From the NCBI RefSeq assembly GCF_025860405.1, contig NZ_CP063788.1, positions 62,001 to 126,000 of the forward strand: a stretch of DNA of 64,000 nucleotides, read 5' to 3'. The position numbers and the translations under genes were made by a program. The DNA comes from Tolypothrix sp. PCC 7712. Its GTDB lineage: Bacteria; Cyanobacteriota; Cyanobacteriia; Cyanobacteriales; Nostocaceae. A model generated the notes under the pieces. That model saw only the letters and a list, made by a program, of their open reading frames with translations, was not told the origin of the DNA and made no database searches. Every line of letters starts with the position of its first letter. Position 1 is the stretch's first letter. Shown piece by piece: positions 19,241 through 27,585 of this stretch.

Positions 19241-19257
19241 AGGAAATACCGTAACTT

Positions 19258-19408
19258 TCGGCAGGTTTATGCTTGATTTTTATACTTTCGGCAAGCTTAT
19301 CATTTCAAAACTCAACTTTTTCTATTTGGCTACTAAACGTAATAATCTACTTTTGGGCTATGTCTGCGGCAAGGTTATGGTTTCAAAAACGGCAAACTTT
19401 TGCTTACA
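19258..19408 (+). repeat. Right end of the compact Tn7-like element: four transposase-site-like repeats
   Basis: Repeats of the form CGGCA(A/G)GNTTATNNTTTCAAA occur at 19259, 19289 and 19367, and the terminal CGGCAAACTTTTGCTTACA is at 19390-19408. All have the same orientation, opposite to the left terminal copies. They lie directly upstream of tnsAB, so TnsB binding could repress its own gene. Confidence 0.7.
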
Positions 19409-20548
19409 GTGACAAAAATACAGTTTTGTCAGGAATATGGCATTAATATTTCCCCTACAGAATGGCCTTGTCACCATCTACCAGATGCAATTTTGGGCGA
19501 CCGGGGGGAACTTGCAGGAATGGCAGTAGAGACATTAATTCCGAATCTGAATGTCCGGATTGAAAATGCTGCGCCTTACCGTGCAGATTGGAAGGGTTTA
19601 GTAGAGAGATACTTCCGTACCATTCATGGTCATGTCAAACCATTTTTACCTGGTTATATAGACACAGATTTTAGACAAAGAGGTGGGCGAGACTATCGTC
19701 TTGATAGCAGGGTTGACATAGACCAGTTTACTGAAATTATTATTCATTTAATTCGCTATCACAATAATCATCACTACTTGAGCAGTTATGATAGGGAAGA
19801 AATGATGATTACTGATAATGTCAATCCCATACCTATAGAATTATGGAATTGGGGCATAGAAAATCGTTCTGGTAGACTCAGGACTTTTCCTGAAGATATC
19901 GTCAAGCTAAATTTGATGCCAAGTAATAAAGCGACCATCACCGCTCGCGGTATCAAATTTAAGGGAATGTACTACAGTTGTGATAAAGCATTAAAAGAGT
20001 TCTGGTTTGAGAAAGCTAGAAGTAATTTGCTTTCTAAGTCAGAGAAATTATTAGATATTTCTTATGACTATCGCCAACCAAATTTTATCTATGTTCGTTC
20101 TCCTGATGGTAGAGATTTTGAGAAGTGCTTTCTTTTAGAGCCATCAGAACGTTATTCTCAAAAAAATATACATGACATTGAATATTTGCAGGCTTATGAA
20201 AAGTGGCTTTATCAGAAAAGTCAAAGCAATGAACTTCAAGCTGGTGTTGACTTAATTTCTGACATTGAAAGTGTAGTCAACAGAGCTAATGTTTTAGCCT
20301 CCGTAACTGTTGATGAGCACCTAAGCAATACTCAAAAAGTTTCTGGTATTAAAGAAAACAGAGCTTCCGAGAAGGCTAAACGACGCGACGACGAAGGGTT
20401 CGAGTTAGCTAAGACAGAAACTTCTATTCTGACAACAGTTCTACCGACTACAAATTCTGACTCTCCAGAAAATAAATCATTACAACCTGACCATTTGGAA
20501 CTTCTAAAGAAGAAACGTCAGGAGCGCTTTAATGAACATAGAGAATGA
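19409..20548 (+). pseudogene. tnsB: tnsB 3' fragment of a classical Tn7-like element
   Basis: About 379 residues of the C-terminal half of a canonical TnsB: the second catalytic Asp in ILGDRGELAG, the catalytic Glu in WKGLVERYF, the Mu-type C-terminal barrel and a charged tail. The first catalytic Asp, the N-terminal DNA-binding half and any tnsA are missing. The open frame begins artificially inside the right end of the compact element (TTG at 19400). TnsB similarity starts at the GTGAC duplication. The DNA left of the compact element does not encode the missing half, so the gene was truncated by more than a simple insertion. It overlaps tnsC by 17 bases. Confidence 0.85.
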
Positions 20549-22208
20549 GTGGTCATGGGTGAAAATTCCCAACGGTGAATGGGCTGCTGTTGCTAAATAC
20601 AGAGACCACTTGTTACCTGAATATAATACAAATCCAATAATTCGCTCTCTTCCTCCTATCCTGTCTCGAGACAAATTTGTTGAGTATGTGACACGACTAC
20701 CTGCGTGCAAATCTTCAGAAAGAGAACTAGAGCCGCAGTACAGATTTCATTGTATTGAACGGTTATCGAGATATTTTGACCCACTGAATAAAACAGTCGA
20801 TTTACAGCGAGTAGTTTGCGTATTAATTATGCAAGGTTATCTGAGGCGAAATCCTTTGCAACCAGAATATGCATTGCGTAGCGGTCAAATTTATCAGGCG
20901 GTGCTTTCTGGGGGAGGTTTTAACTTAGAGGAATATGTAGATGTTCCCACCTCGGCATCTGGGTTGACAATTATTGGTCCGTCCGGAATAGGTAAGACAA
21001 CCAATCTCTTAAATATCCTTTCTTTATATCCCCAAGTGATTGTTCATCCGGCTCACAGTGTTTACCAAATTGTTTGGTTGAAAGTTGACTGTCCCCATGC
21101 AGGTTCTTTGAAAGGTTTGTGTATCGACTTCTTCAGAGCAGTTGACAAATTGCTCGGCACTAATAACTTCCAAAAATTTGGGGTAAAACGCAACTCCGAA
21201 GATTATATGCTGGCTCAAGTTGCCCAAATTGCCCACACCCAACATTTAGGAGTTTTAGTTATCGATGAAATGCAAAATTTAGCGGCAGCCAGAAGAAATA
21301 GTGACGAAATGTTGAATTTTTTGGTGAAAATGGACAACATTATTGGAGTTCCAGTAATTCGCGTTGGTACAAATGAAGCTTTCCCAATTCTTCAAGGTAA
21401 TTTTAGAAATGCTAGAAGAGGTGTGGGAGAAGGAGGAGTAATTTGGGACAGGATGGAAAACAATCGGGAATGGAACTTTTTTATCGAAGGAATGTGGGAA
21501 TTTCAGTGGACAAAACAATATATCCCATTAACTACAAATATTAGCTCGGCTCTATATTATGAAAGTCAAGGGATTATTGATATCGTGATTAAACTCTATA
21601 AAATGGTGCAATGGAGAGCTATTGCTTTAGGAACGGAAGTAATTACTGTTGACTTGATTCACGCTTGTGCTGCTGACGGACTGCATCTAGTTAAACCAAT
21701 GTTAGATGCTATTAGGTCAGGAGATGAAAAGTGGATGATGAAATACAAAGATATTGCTCCTTTAGACGTGAATTTATACCGCAATAAGTGCTTGAATTCC
21801 CTAGAAGAAAGAGATTTAGAGGCAGTGAGAAGATTAGCACGCTCATCACAGAGGATGGGGAATATATCAGCAACGCTACGCTATGTGATTATTGAACTGA
21901 TTAACTTAGATGTGCTGCCTATTACTGCCAAGAGTTGTGCCGAAAAAATTGTCGCTTTTCATGGGGAAGATGCAGATAAAAAAATGTTGATTAAAGAGGC
22001 TTATAAACTAGCTTTACAATGCGATAATCTTTCAACAGAGCCAGGGGAGCATCGGGAAATTAAAAGAAAACTTCAACCGAAATATCAAGAGAATGATATT
22101 CGAGCTATTGTTAAAAATGCCAAGAAAAATCAAACTCCAGCTTGTGAGGAATTAAAAGCTTTGGGGATTATTAAAGACCCACTCACAGACTTTTTTACTA
22201 GTGGGTAG
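20532..22208 (+). CDS. tnsC: TnsC-like AAA+ transposition regulator (classical Tn7 type)
   Basis: A 558-residue protein with a Tn7 TnsC layout: an N-terminal region of about 140 residues, Walker A (GPSGIGKTT, about 148-156), Walker B (LVIDEMQNL, about 240-248) and a long C-terminal region of about 200 residues. It is far longer than the TnsC of the compact element and closer to classical Tn7 TnsC. The start codon lies inside the end of the tnsB fragment (17-base overlap) and the stop is 3 bases before tnsD, so operon coupling is preserved although tnsB is broken. It appears intact. Confidence 0.9.
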   Translation: MNIENEWSWVKIPNGEWAAVAKYRDHLLPEYNTNPIIRSLPPILSRDKFVEYVTRLPACKSSERELEPQYRFHCIERLSRYFDPLNKTVDLQRVVCVLIMQGYLRRNPLQPEYALRSGQIYQAVLSGGGFNLEEYVDVPTSASGLTIIGPSGIGKTTNLLNILSLYPQVIVHPAHSVYQIVWLKVDCPHAGSLKGLCIDFFRAVDKLLGTNNFQKFGVKRNSEDYMLAQVAQIAHTQHLGVLVIDEMQNLAAARRNSDEMLNFLVKMDNIIGVPVIRVGTNEAFPILQGNFRNARRGVGEGGVIWDRMENNREWNFFIEGMWEFQWTKQYIPLTTNISSALYYESQGIIDIVIKLYKMVQWRAIALGTEVITVDLIHACAADGLHLVKPMLDAIRSGDEKWMMKYKDIAPLDVNLYRNKCLNSLEERDLEAVRRLARSSQRMGNISATLRYVIIELINLDVLPITAKSCAEKIVAFHGEDADKKMLIKEAYKLALQCDNLSTEPGEHREIKRKLQPKYQENDIRAIVKNAKKNQTPACEELKALGIIKDPLTDFFTSG

Positions 22209-22211
22209 TAT

Positions 22212-23549
22212 ATGCTCAGTTTTTTCCCTACGCCTTACCCAGATGAGATTTTATATAGTGTGTTTGCACGTTATCATGCTCGAAGTGGTAATACAAAGCC
22301 TGATGAAACGTTGCAAGAATTATTCAATTCTCGGAATACTATAGTTAGGGCTGACTTACCTTACAACTTGGCTTTTTTAATTAAAAATCTCCCACTGCTA
22401 TCTCCACATACAACAGAAAGTCTCATTCAAAAACATACACTTTATCCCATGTATGCAGTCTTTATGCCTGACAGAAAGTCAGCTATTTTGAAGTACATGA
22501 AAGGAGAGTTTGGGACACATATTTATCGGGGAATTGGCAGTTTGCTTCATCTGCCCAAATATTTTAGGTTTTGTCCAAAATGTCTTTTTGAAAATTTGCA
22601 TACATTTGGACAAGCATATTGGCATCGACTTCACCAAACACCTGGTGTTCTTGTCTGCACTATTCATGATGTTGTCTTAAGCGACAGCATTGTACCTATT
22701 TGGAGTAATAATTGGCATCAAGTTGGTCTTGCAAGTTTGGAGAACTGTCCCATATCGAATGTAGCCAGAAATTACAGTGACTCCACTAAGGAGTTGTTAC
22801 GCCTAATTGCATCTGATATTGAATGGTTAATGACCTGTGATTTCAAATCGCTTCCTTCTAAGGAATTAGATTGGTTTCATATCCAATATATAGTTTTATT
22901 GATGAAGAGGAATTTAGCGACTCTAGACCGTCAGGTATATGAGCCAGGTTTACGACAGAAGTTTTTGTCTTTTTATGGAAGTGAGTTTCTTGAGGCTCTT
23001 GGGATAAACTTCGGTTACAATAACATAAATTTATTTAACATTCTCCGATTGAATAGAGAAGTTTTTGACCCAGTAATGCATCTGTTGATGATGAGATTTT
23101 TGAAGAATTCACCCTCAACATTTTTTGCTCGTAAATCTAAATATAAGCCTTTTGGTAAAGGGCCTTGGCTTTGTCTAAATCCCGCTTGCGAAAACTATCT
23201 CCATTTTGTGGTTACAAAGTTAGTGATGCTTTTCAACCGTGAAGTATATTCGACATATTCTTATATAAAAAATCCTCAAGGGACTTTTGAGTGTGATTGC
23301 GGTTTTAAATATAGTAAAAGTGGTGTGAATTTGAATAAACTTGATAAGTTTCGATTTGAAAGAATCGTGACTTTTGGTCACTTGTGGGAACAAAAGTATT
23401 TGGAATTAAATGTTGTTGATAGACAACATTTTCAGCAAACTGCTCAAAGCCTCAGTTTCAATTATGGCAATAATCCGCTGAATATGTTGCGTAAGCTAGA
23501 AGCGTTGTGGAAATCTTTGAATGATAGTGTAGGCGCAGACTGCGGTTAA
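22212..23549 (+). CDS. tnsD: TnsD/TniQ family target-site protein
   Basis: A 445-residue TnsD-type protein. The N-terminal FFPTPYPDEILYSVFARY and the zinc-binding block (FCPKCLFEN, YWHRLHQTPGVLVC, then His) at about residues 118-153 are diagnostic. A second cysteine cluster (CLNPACENY, FECDCGFKY) lies near 320-370. TnsD proteins of this size read a fixed chromosomal site. The target here cannot be deduced. It is the last gene of the remnant and is followed within 10 bases by the right-end repeats. Confidence 0.88.
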   Translation: MLSFFPTPYPDEILYSVFARYHARSGNTKPDETLQELFNSRNTIVRADLPYNLAFLIKNLPLLSPHTTESLIQKHTLYPMYAVFMPDRKSAILKYMKGEFGTHIYRGIGSLLHLPKYFRFCPKCLFENLHTFGQAYWHRLHQTPGVLVCTIHDVVLSDSIVPIWSNNWHQVGLASLENCPISNVARNYSDSTKELLRLIASDIEWLMTCDFKSLPSKELDWFHIQYIVLLMKRNLATLDRQVYEPGLRQKFLSFYGSEFLEALGINFGYNNINLFNILRLNREVFDPVMHLLMMRFLKNSPSTFFARKSKYKPFGKGPWLCLNPACENYLHFVVTKLVMLFNREVYSTYSYIKNPQGTFECDCGFKYSKSGVNLNKLDKFRFERIVTFGHLWEQKYLELNVVDRQHFQQTAQSLSFNYGNNPLNMLRKLEALWKSLNDSVGADCG

Positions 23550-23558
23550 TCAGTCCCT

Positions 23559-23729
23559 AATTGTTGAACTTTTTTATTCAAAAAATCGACCTGCACTCTT
23601 CTACATTGGTAAACTTAACTTACCCGTGGACAATAATTGTTCAACTTTATTTTTTCGGCATCTGTAATGGATCACCAAAAATTAAGGGTTGTAGCTCCTG
23701 AAATTGTTGAACTTTATTATTCTTCTACA
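23559..23729 (+). repeat. Right-end repeats of the classical Tn7-like element
   Basis: AATTGTTGAACTTTTTTATT (from 23559), AATTGTTCAACTTTATTTTT (from 23635) and AATTGTTGAACTTTATTATT (from 23702) are three direct repeats about 70 bases apart. The last runs into TCTTCTACA at 23721-23729. This fits TnsB binding sites and the terminal 3' ACA. Confidence 0.65.
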
Positions 23730-23742
23730 TTTGACTCGCCTC

Positions 23743-23782
23743 TTGTTCTAGCTTTTTATCTAAAATATAGTAGCTAGAACAA
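23743..23782. promoter_or_regulatory. 11-bp inverted repeat upstream of the 221-residue-class gene
   Basis: TTGTTCTAGCT (23743-23753) and its exact complement AGCTAGAACAA (23772-23782) are separated by 18 A/T-rich bases and end 10 bases before the ATG at 23793. An operator or leader hairpin is plausible. Confidence 0.45.
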
Positions 23783-23792
23783 AGTGCTAATT

Positions 23793-24449
23793 ATGCCTCA
23801 AAAGATATGTGGACTCGGCTTTGATTGTGCTTCAATGATGTTGCAGCCAGGCATCGACCCAGGAGAATGCCTAAATTATAAAACCTGTGGAGCAGTCACC
23901 AAGCTGACTCCAGATGAAGAAATCGAACTAATTCGCGTGCGGCAGATTGCGGCTCAAGAAAGGCAACAAGAGTGGGAACGCATCCAGGAAACCTTTAGAA
24001 CTACGCGCCGCGAAGCGGCAGTGATGATGCTGATGTCGAGAGGATGCCCACAAAGTGCTGAATTACTGGGTCTTACTGCACAAATGGCAGCGATCGCCGC
24101 ATCTGTTGCACAATTGCATCAAAATTTAAATAATCTAGAAGGATGCTACATTGCTCCCCCTGGCTGTGAAGTACATCATTATAATGTGAAGCGCCCAAGT
24201 GGAGTTTACGGATACAATAAACTCACAGCGGATGAGCCAATATTTGAACCGTCCGCAAAACAGCAGAAAGTGAGAGTTATTCATTTAAGCCATGATGACG
24301 ATCCGCGCAACACCGAAGCAAGACTGGGTATTGCGCGCCGAAATCAGTTAAGTTGTGTACGTACGCTCCTGGTAAAGGCTGTGGAATTGCTACAAGAAGC
24401 AGCCAATACTCTTAGTGAACAGTCTTCTGATGAAGAGCGCTCAGTTTGA
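23793..24449 (+). CDS. Conserved-looking hypothetical protein, Cys-rich N-terminus
   Basis: A 218-residue protein not assigned to a family. I chose the ATG at 23793 (MPQKICGLGFDC) over a GTG three codons earlier. The N-terminal CGLGFDC and PGECLNYKTCG segments suggest a small zinc-binding module. Residues of about 40-115 are helical and may form a coiled coil (RQIAAQERQQEWERIQE). The C-terminus is acidic. The inverted repeat just upstream may regulate it. It lies just outside the Tn7-like right end, so it belongs to the host sequence or older cargo. No function is proposed. Confidence 0.6.
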   Translation: MPQKICGLGFDCASMMLQPGIDPGECLNYKTCGAVTKLTPDEEIELIRVRQIAAQERQQEWERIQETFRTTRREAAVMMLMSRGCPQSAELLGLTAQMAAIAASVAQLHQNLNNLEGCYIAPPGCEVHHYNVKRPSGVYGYNKLTADEPIFEPSAKQQKVRVIHLSHDDDPRNTEARLGIARRNQLSCVRTLLVKAVELLQEAANTLSEQSSDEERSV

Positions 24450-24496
24450 GGTGTCTTCTTTTTATTTGGCAAACGCTAATACCCGTAACCTAAGTT

Positions 24497-24519
24497 ATGT
24501 AATGTAATGTAATGTAATG
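24497..24519. repeat. Pentanucleotide tandem repeat (ATGTA)n
   Basis: Four and a half copies of ATGTA lie in the 180-base gap between two hypothetical genes. This is typical of short tandemly repeated sequences in cyanobacteria. Confidence 0.7.
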
Positions 24520-24633
24520 AGTAGATACTGTAAAATGTTAGTTTTCGTATCAAATGGTATATGAAGCTATCACCTCGCTTTGAGTGGGGACTGCATTGTA
24601 TTATTAAGAGGCAGTACTCATTGAGAGTCAAGT

Positions 24634-24894
24634 ATGATTGATTTACTCAAGGAAGATTTAAAGCACTCTGAAGAATATAAAGATTGCATTATCAAAGTGT
24701 GGCATGATAATCGCCGCAAATGCTACCTTGCCGAACTATATGTGCCGGGGCAACAAGCAGCTGCGCGCCCCGATCTCTTGGTACTTGTACAACGCCACCC
24801 TTATCCTGATATCCCAACAGCGATCACCACAATGAAAGAGCAAGTTGACAAACACTACACAGGCGAAAAAATTTGGTGGGATCAGATGACATGA
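24634..24894 (+). CDS. Hypothetical small protein
   Basis: An 86-residue protein with no family I recognise. It is mixed alpha/beta and soluble, with DCIIKVWHDNRRKCYLAELYV in two probable strands and a C-terminal helix. Its stop overlaps the start of the next gene in an ATGA arrangement (24891-24894), which supports real translation and an operon of two genes. There is no evidence for a toxin, DNA-binding or membrane function. Confidence 0.5.
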   Translation: MIDLLKEDLKHSEEYKDCIIKVWHDNRRKCYLAELYVPGQQAAARPDLLVLVQRHPYPDIPTAITTMKEQVDKHYTGEKIWWDQMT

Positions 24895-25181
24895 CTAAAT
24901 CTAAGGGGATGAACCCTGAAACATTACAGCTATTGCGTCAAGAATTTAAAAATAATTGGTTGAGGTTTTTTGAGGTAATTTCAATTGAGCCTGGATATTT
25001 CCAAAACTTTGAAGAGGTAGTCTTTGCTGTGGAGCAAGAAAGTAGTATACCATATAGGGACTTAGCATATTATGAAAAGAACTTTCTTCGTGGTTGGGAT
25101 GAAATTTATGGCAAAGCTTGTACTGAGGCTGACCGACGAAAACATGGGGCAACTCCTAACTTAAACTGGTTTGAGCAGTAG
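24891..25181 (+). CDS. Hypothetical small protein, translationally coupled
   Basis: I chose the ATG at 24891 (MTKSKGMNPETL), which overlaps the preceding stop codon by four bases, over an in-frame ATG 18 bases upstream. The 96-residue product is helical, with LLRQEFKNNWLRFFEVI, an aromatic-rich middle and a basic tail (EADRRKHG). I do not recognise the family. The coupling to the 86-residue gene suggests that the two proteins act together. Confidence 0.5.
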   Translation: MTKSKGMNPETLQLLRQEFKNNWLRFFEVISIEPGYFQNFEEVVFAVEQESSIPYRDLAYYEKNFLRGWDEIYGKACTEADRRKHGATPNLNWFEQ

Positions 25182-25192
25182 TAGATATACTC

Positions 25193-25405
25193 ATGTATGA
25201 GTTAGCAAACCTGATAGAAGTAAGGCTTTGGGAACTAGAGAAAAATCTAGAATTAACTAATGAAGATATATTTGAAATTATCTGTCAAGAATACCAGTTA
25301 AATGCTGATTCTATAGAGACAAAACTAAGTTGTAAATGTCCATTTGTATTAACTGGCTTATTGAAAGAATTGGAGAATTCAGAAATAAGTAAATATTTGA
25401 ATTAG
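25193..25405 (+). CDS. Hypothetical 70-residue protein
   Basis: A short acidic protein (MYELANLIEVRLWELEKNLELT...) beginning 11 bases after the previous gene ends, so it could be the third gene of the same small operon. No motif is identified. Its low-GC codon use matches its neighbours. It could be a spurious frame. Confidence 0.35.
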   Translation: MYELANLIEVRLWELEKNLELTNEDIFEIICQEYQLNADSIETKLSCKCPFVLTGLLKELENSEISKYLN

Positions 25406-25547
25406 TGAGGAATATAAAAGATATAAATCTCCTTAAAATCAACACTTTAATCTGGCTTTATAACTTGTCAGATAGCAACAATTAGTAAACAAAAATAAAT
25501 GAACAATACACTGCCTAAATATCAAATAAAAGGCAGGAAAATTAAAA

Positions 25548-25919
25548 ATGAATATTAACAGTGAAAATCATGCCGGGTTTAAAAATTGGTCAAAGCTGGT
25601 TGAATCTTGGCCATGTATTTCTCCAATAATTTCGATTGATATTGATCGAGAGCGTAATTGCGTGTGGTTTAATGTAGGTGGTGAAAATCTTCCTCTTGTT
25701 CGGTACAATATTTTTTCTAACATGGGTGGTTGGGAAAGTGGCCATCAGGCGAATGCTGCTGCCAATCTATCAGCTTTTTCACTAGAAGAGGCAACATATT
25801 TATATAAGCAACTGATTAATGGCAAGATGGATAATGAAGTCAAGTCAATTTTGACTCTTGTTGCACTTGCTAAAAAATGTGAAAACAGTTCTCATAATAG
25901 AATAGTATACCAGAAATAG
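25548..25919 (+). CDS. Hypothetical 123-residue protein
   Basis: A soluble protein with two or three predicted strands near residues 25-55 (ISIDIDRERNCVWFNVGG) and a helical C-terminal half. There is no signal peptide. The ATG is preceded by AGGCAGGAAAATTAAAA, containing an acceptable ribosome-binding GGA. I do not recognise the family, and the neighbouring genes give no functional lead. Confidence 0.5.
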   Translation: MNINSENHAGFKNWSKLVESWPCISPIISIDIDRERNCVWFNVGGENLPLVRYNIFSNMGGWESGHQANAAANLSAFSLEEATYLYKQLINGKMDNEVKSILTLVALAKKCENSSHNRIVYQK

Positions 25920-26087
25920 GGCAGTTTTTTGGCAATAAAGTTTACTGGTGTGTTGCTGTGGATATTAGGTTTTATATTCTATTCTTGTTGAAGATTTTAT
26001 GTGGTTTTATTATTTATATATAAAAACGCTTTTAACAGATATTTTGATATCTTTAAGTAATATTGATGCAGAGGAATATTATCAAAT

Positions 26088-26369
26088 ATGAAAGATGCCT
26101 TAATGGAAAAACTGTTTAATCAAGCAGTAGATCCAATCTTCCAAGCCAACAATTTAACTAAATATTCAGCACTCAAACAAAGAGAAGATGAATTTAAATT
26201 GTTGTTTAATATTGAATTAGCAGAATATATTGACTCAAAGAGAGGATTTAACTTCTCTCTATTTATCCGTGACTTTTTGGGTGAAGATAGCTTGCCATAT
26301 AAAGATGCTGTTACTAAAAAATATGGAGAGCGAGCAGCAGCTTTAATTGGGGAATTAATTTGTATTTGA
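26088..26369 (+). CDS. Hypothetical 93-residue protein
   Basis: A small, mostly helical acidic protein (MKDALMEKLFNQAVDPIFQ...). An AGAGGAA sequence lies about 13 bases before the ATG. No family is recognised. It ends about 50 bases before the IS110 left-end-like sequence. Confidence 0.45.
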   Translation: MKDALMEKLFNQAVDPIFQANNLTKYSALKQREDEFKLLFNIELAEYIDSKRGFNFSLFIRDFLGEDSLPYKDAVTKKYGERAAALIGELICI

Positions 26370-26420
26370 AAGCTAAAGCTATGAACAAAAGTAGGCAATC
26401 GCATATATGGCTTACTCAAC

Positions 26421-26609
26421 AGTTATTATGGATGTCCTGACAAAAGGGATGTACTCATAGATAATCTTTCAAACGGGATAGGAAACTTTGTCTTTCACCA
26501 ATGTCATAGCCATAATGCCCCAGAAACATGCTCCGCGCTCAGGCTCAACATACTATTGCGGGTTCGGTTTTAACTGTCAGGATAATTCTAATGTACCCGT
26601 TCATTAGTC
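26421..26609 (-). repeat. Orphan IS110 left-end sequence (candidate bridge-RNA region, no transposase)
   Basis: About 190 bases closely match 60762-60950, the non-coding DNA directly upstream of the IS110-family transposase in this window, including long identical stretches such as AATCTTTCAAACGGGATAGG. In the IS110 group this upstream region encodes the guide (bridge) RNA. Here the transposase that should follow on the minus strand is missing: 26370-26420 is unrelated. Differences from the other copy are clustered, for example at about 26530-26541 and 26552-26560. Confidence 0.6.
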
Positions 26610-26851
26610 GCCTCAAAATAGTTTCTTTCGTTCATAGCGGGTGGCAGTGCAGCCTGTGCAGTTGCACCTAAGAAACCGTATTTGCTTCGGGCTGAGGAAC
26701 AAGCAGAAACTGCTGGAAGTTTCGGAAAAGCTTGAGCTTTTCTTAGTGCCATTCGTATCAGGCATAGATTTAAATCAATCTCTATATTCTATTTATGATA
26801 ACTTTATTTATCGAATTCAAACCGTTCATTTACGCCATACTGTAGTAGGCA

Positions 26852-27118
26852 TCACCGTGCCAAAACGGGAAAATCGTACGCTAAGGATGAAAGCTTTATA
26901 CAGCAATACTTTCAGCCATGTATCTCTGAAGTGATATTTCATTAGATAGAGACATAACTTGAAATTCCGTTTAAGAAACGTTGATAGCTGCGTTTCTTAC
27001 TTTGTAGCTGAAAGCCAGTTGTAGAGGGCATTTATCAAGCCTCAACCGCGCAACAAATCTGCTCGGTCGCGGCTGTGCAATCTTCTTAGCGTACGATTTT
27101 CCTTTTTAGGCACGGTGA
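26852..27118. mobile_element. MITE-like element with 34-bp inverted ends
   Basis: Arms at 26852-26885 and 27085-27118 are inverted copies matching at 31 of 34 positions. Both start TCACCGTGCC and end GGAAAATCGTACGCTAAG. They enclose about 200 bases without a convincing gene. The size and arms fit a miniature inverted-repeat transposable element, but I could not identify a clear target duplication. The rest of the 1.2-kb gap (26610-26851 and 27119-27423) shows nothing I can name. Confidence 0.6.
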
Positions 27119-27423
27119 CCCTTAGTAGTAAAATTTTTTATTCTCTCTCATAGTAATTGTTCAGAATTAAAACATAGTTTCTTTGTAAGAACTTTACAAA
27201 GTTCATAAATATCCTAGTTGTATTTACGTAAAACAATGTATTAAGATTTATCAAAATCTAATCGAACAAAGCCTGCCTACCCTAAACTACGGTTTCTTCT
27301 GTGGAGTAAGGGAAGTCTTCTGGTGCGTCCTAAGCATAGGGGTACAACGAATACAGGCTGAAAATTTGGTGCATCTTCATCAAGAAACGTTATCAATGTT
27401 TAGCCTTTTTTAAGCTTTGTCTT

Positions 27424-27470
27424 AATCAAGCTAATTTTTCCTGGCTTTGATTTCTGTTATTAGCTTGATT
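27424..27470. promoter_or_regulatory. 12-bp perfect inverted repeat upstream of the giant Rhs gene
   Basis: AATCAAGCTAAT and ATTAGCTTGATT, 23 bases apart, end 115 bases before the ATG at 27586. It could be an operator or a hairpin terminator insulating the gene. Confidence 0.4.
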
Positions 27471-27585
27471 GAAATTGTTTGCAAAAATTCTTTTAAATAT
27501 ATCAGTCTGAGGGAACTGTATATGTCGTTCTCCCAGAGGCATATTGTAATTTTTTAATATTTATTATTATTGAAATTTATATCAG

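Larger units (their letters stand above)
14496..19408 (-). mobile_element. Compact Tn7-like transposon (TnsAB-TnsC-TniQ), no cargo
   Basis: The ends match. The left end reads TGTAACCATAAGTTTGCCG at 14517 (a tandem partial copy starts at 14496). The right end, reverse-complemented, reads TGTAAGCAAAAGTTTGCCG and finishes at 19408, giving 17 of 19 identities. Both sides are bordered by the 5-mer GTGAC (14491-14495 and again 14512-14516 on the left, 19409-19413 on the right), the 5-bp duplication expected for Tn7 relatives. Internal CGGCA(A/G)GNTTAT-type repeats near both ends are probable transposase binding sites. The three genes fill the element, leaving no accessory cargo. Confidence 0.85.
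19409..23729 (+). mobile_element. Truncated classical Tn7-like element (tnsB', tnsC, tnsD, right end)
   Basis: A tnsB remnant, tnsC and tnsD in transposon order are followed by three spaced repeats of AATTGTT(G/C)AACTTT that fit transposase sites. The last finishes in TTCTACA (23723-23729), giving the TGT...ACA terminus of Tn7 relatives. The left end and tnsA are absent. Protein types differ from the TnsAB elements in the window, so this is an independent transposon. Confidence 0.7.

Noticed and set aside
14496..23729. A CRISPR-associated transposon (CAST), because TnsAB/TnsC/TniQ elements occur beside a tRNA fragment in a cyanobacterium
   Set aside because: No Cas12k, Cascade gene or CRISPR repeat array is present anywhere in the window, and the compact element is fully bounded by its own ends with only three genes inside.
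24497..24519. Repeated ATGTA units as a possible CRISPR-like or regulatory array
   Set aside because: Pure pentanucleotide microrepeats without spacers, typical of short tandem repeats in cyanobacterial intergenic DNA.
26641..26934. 97-residue plus-strand frame between the IS110 left end and the giant gene
   Set aside because: It begins in non-coding DNA and its second half reads through one arm of the 34-bp inverted-repeat element, so it is probably fortuitous.
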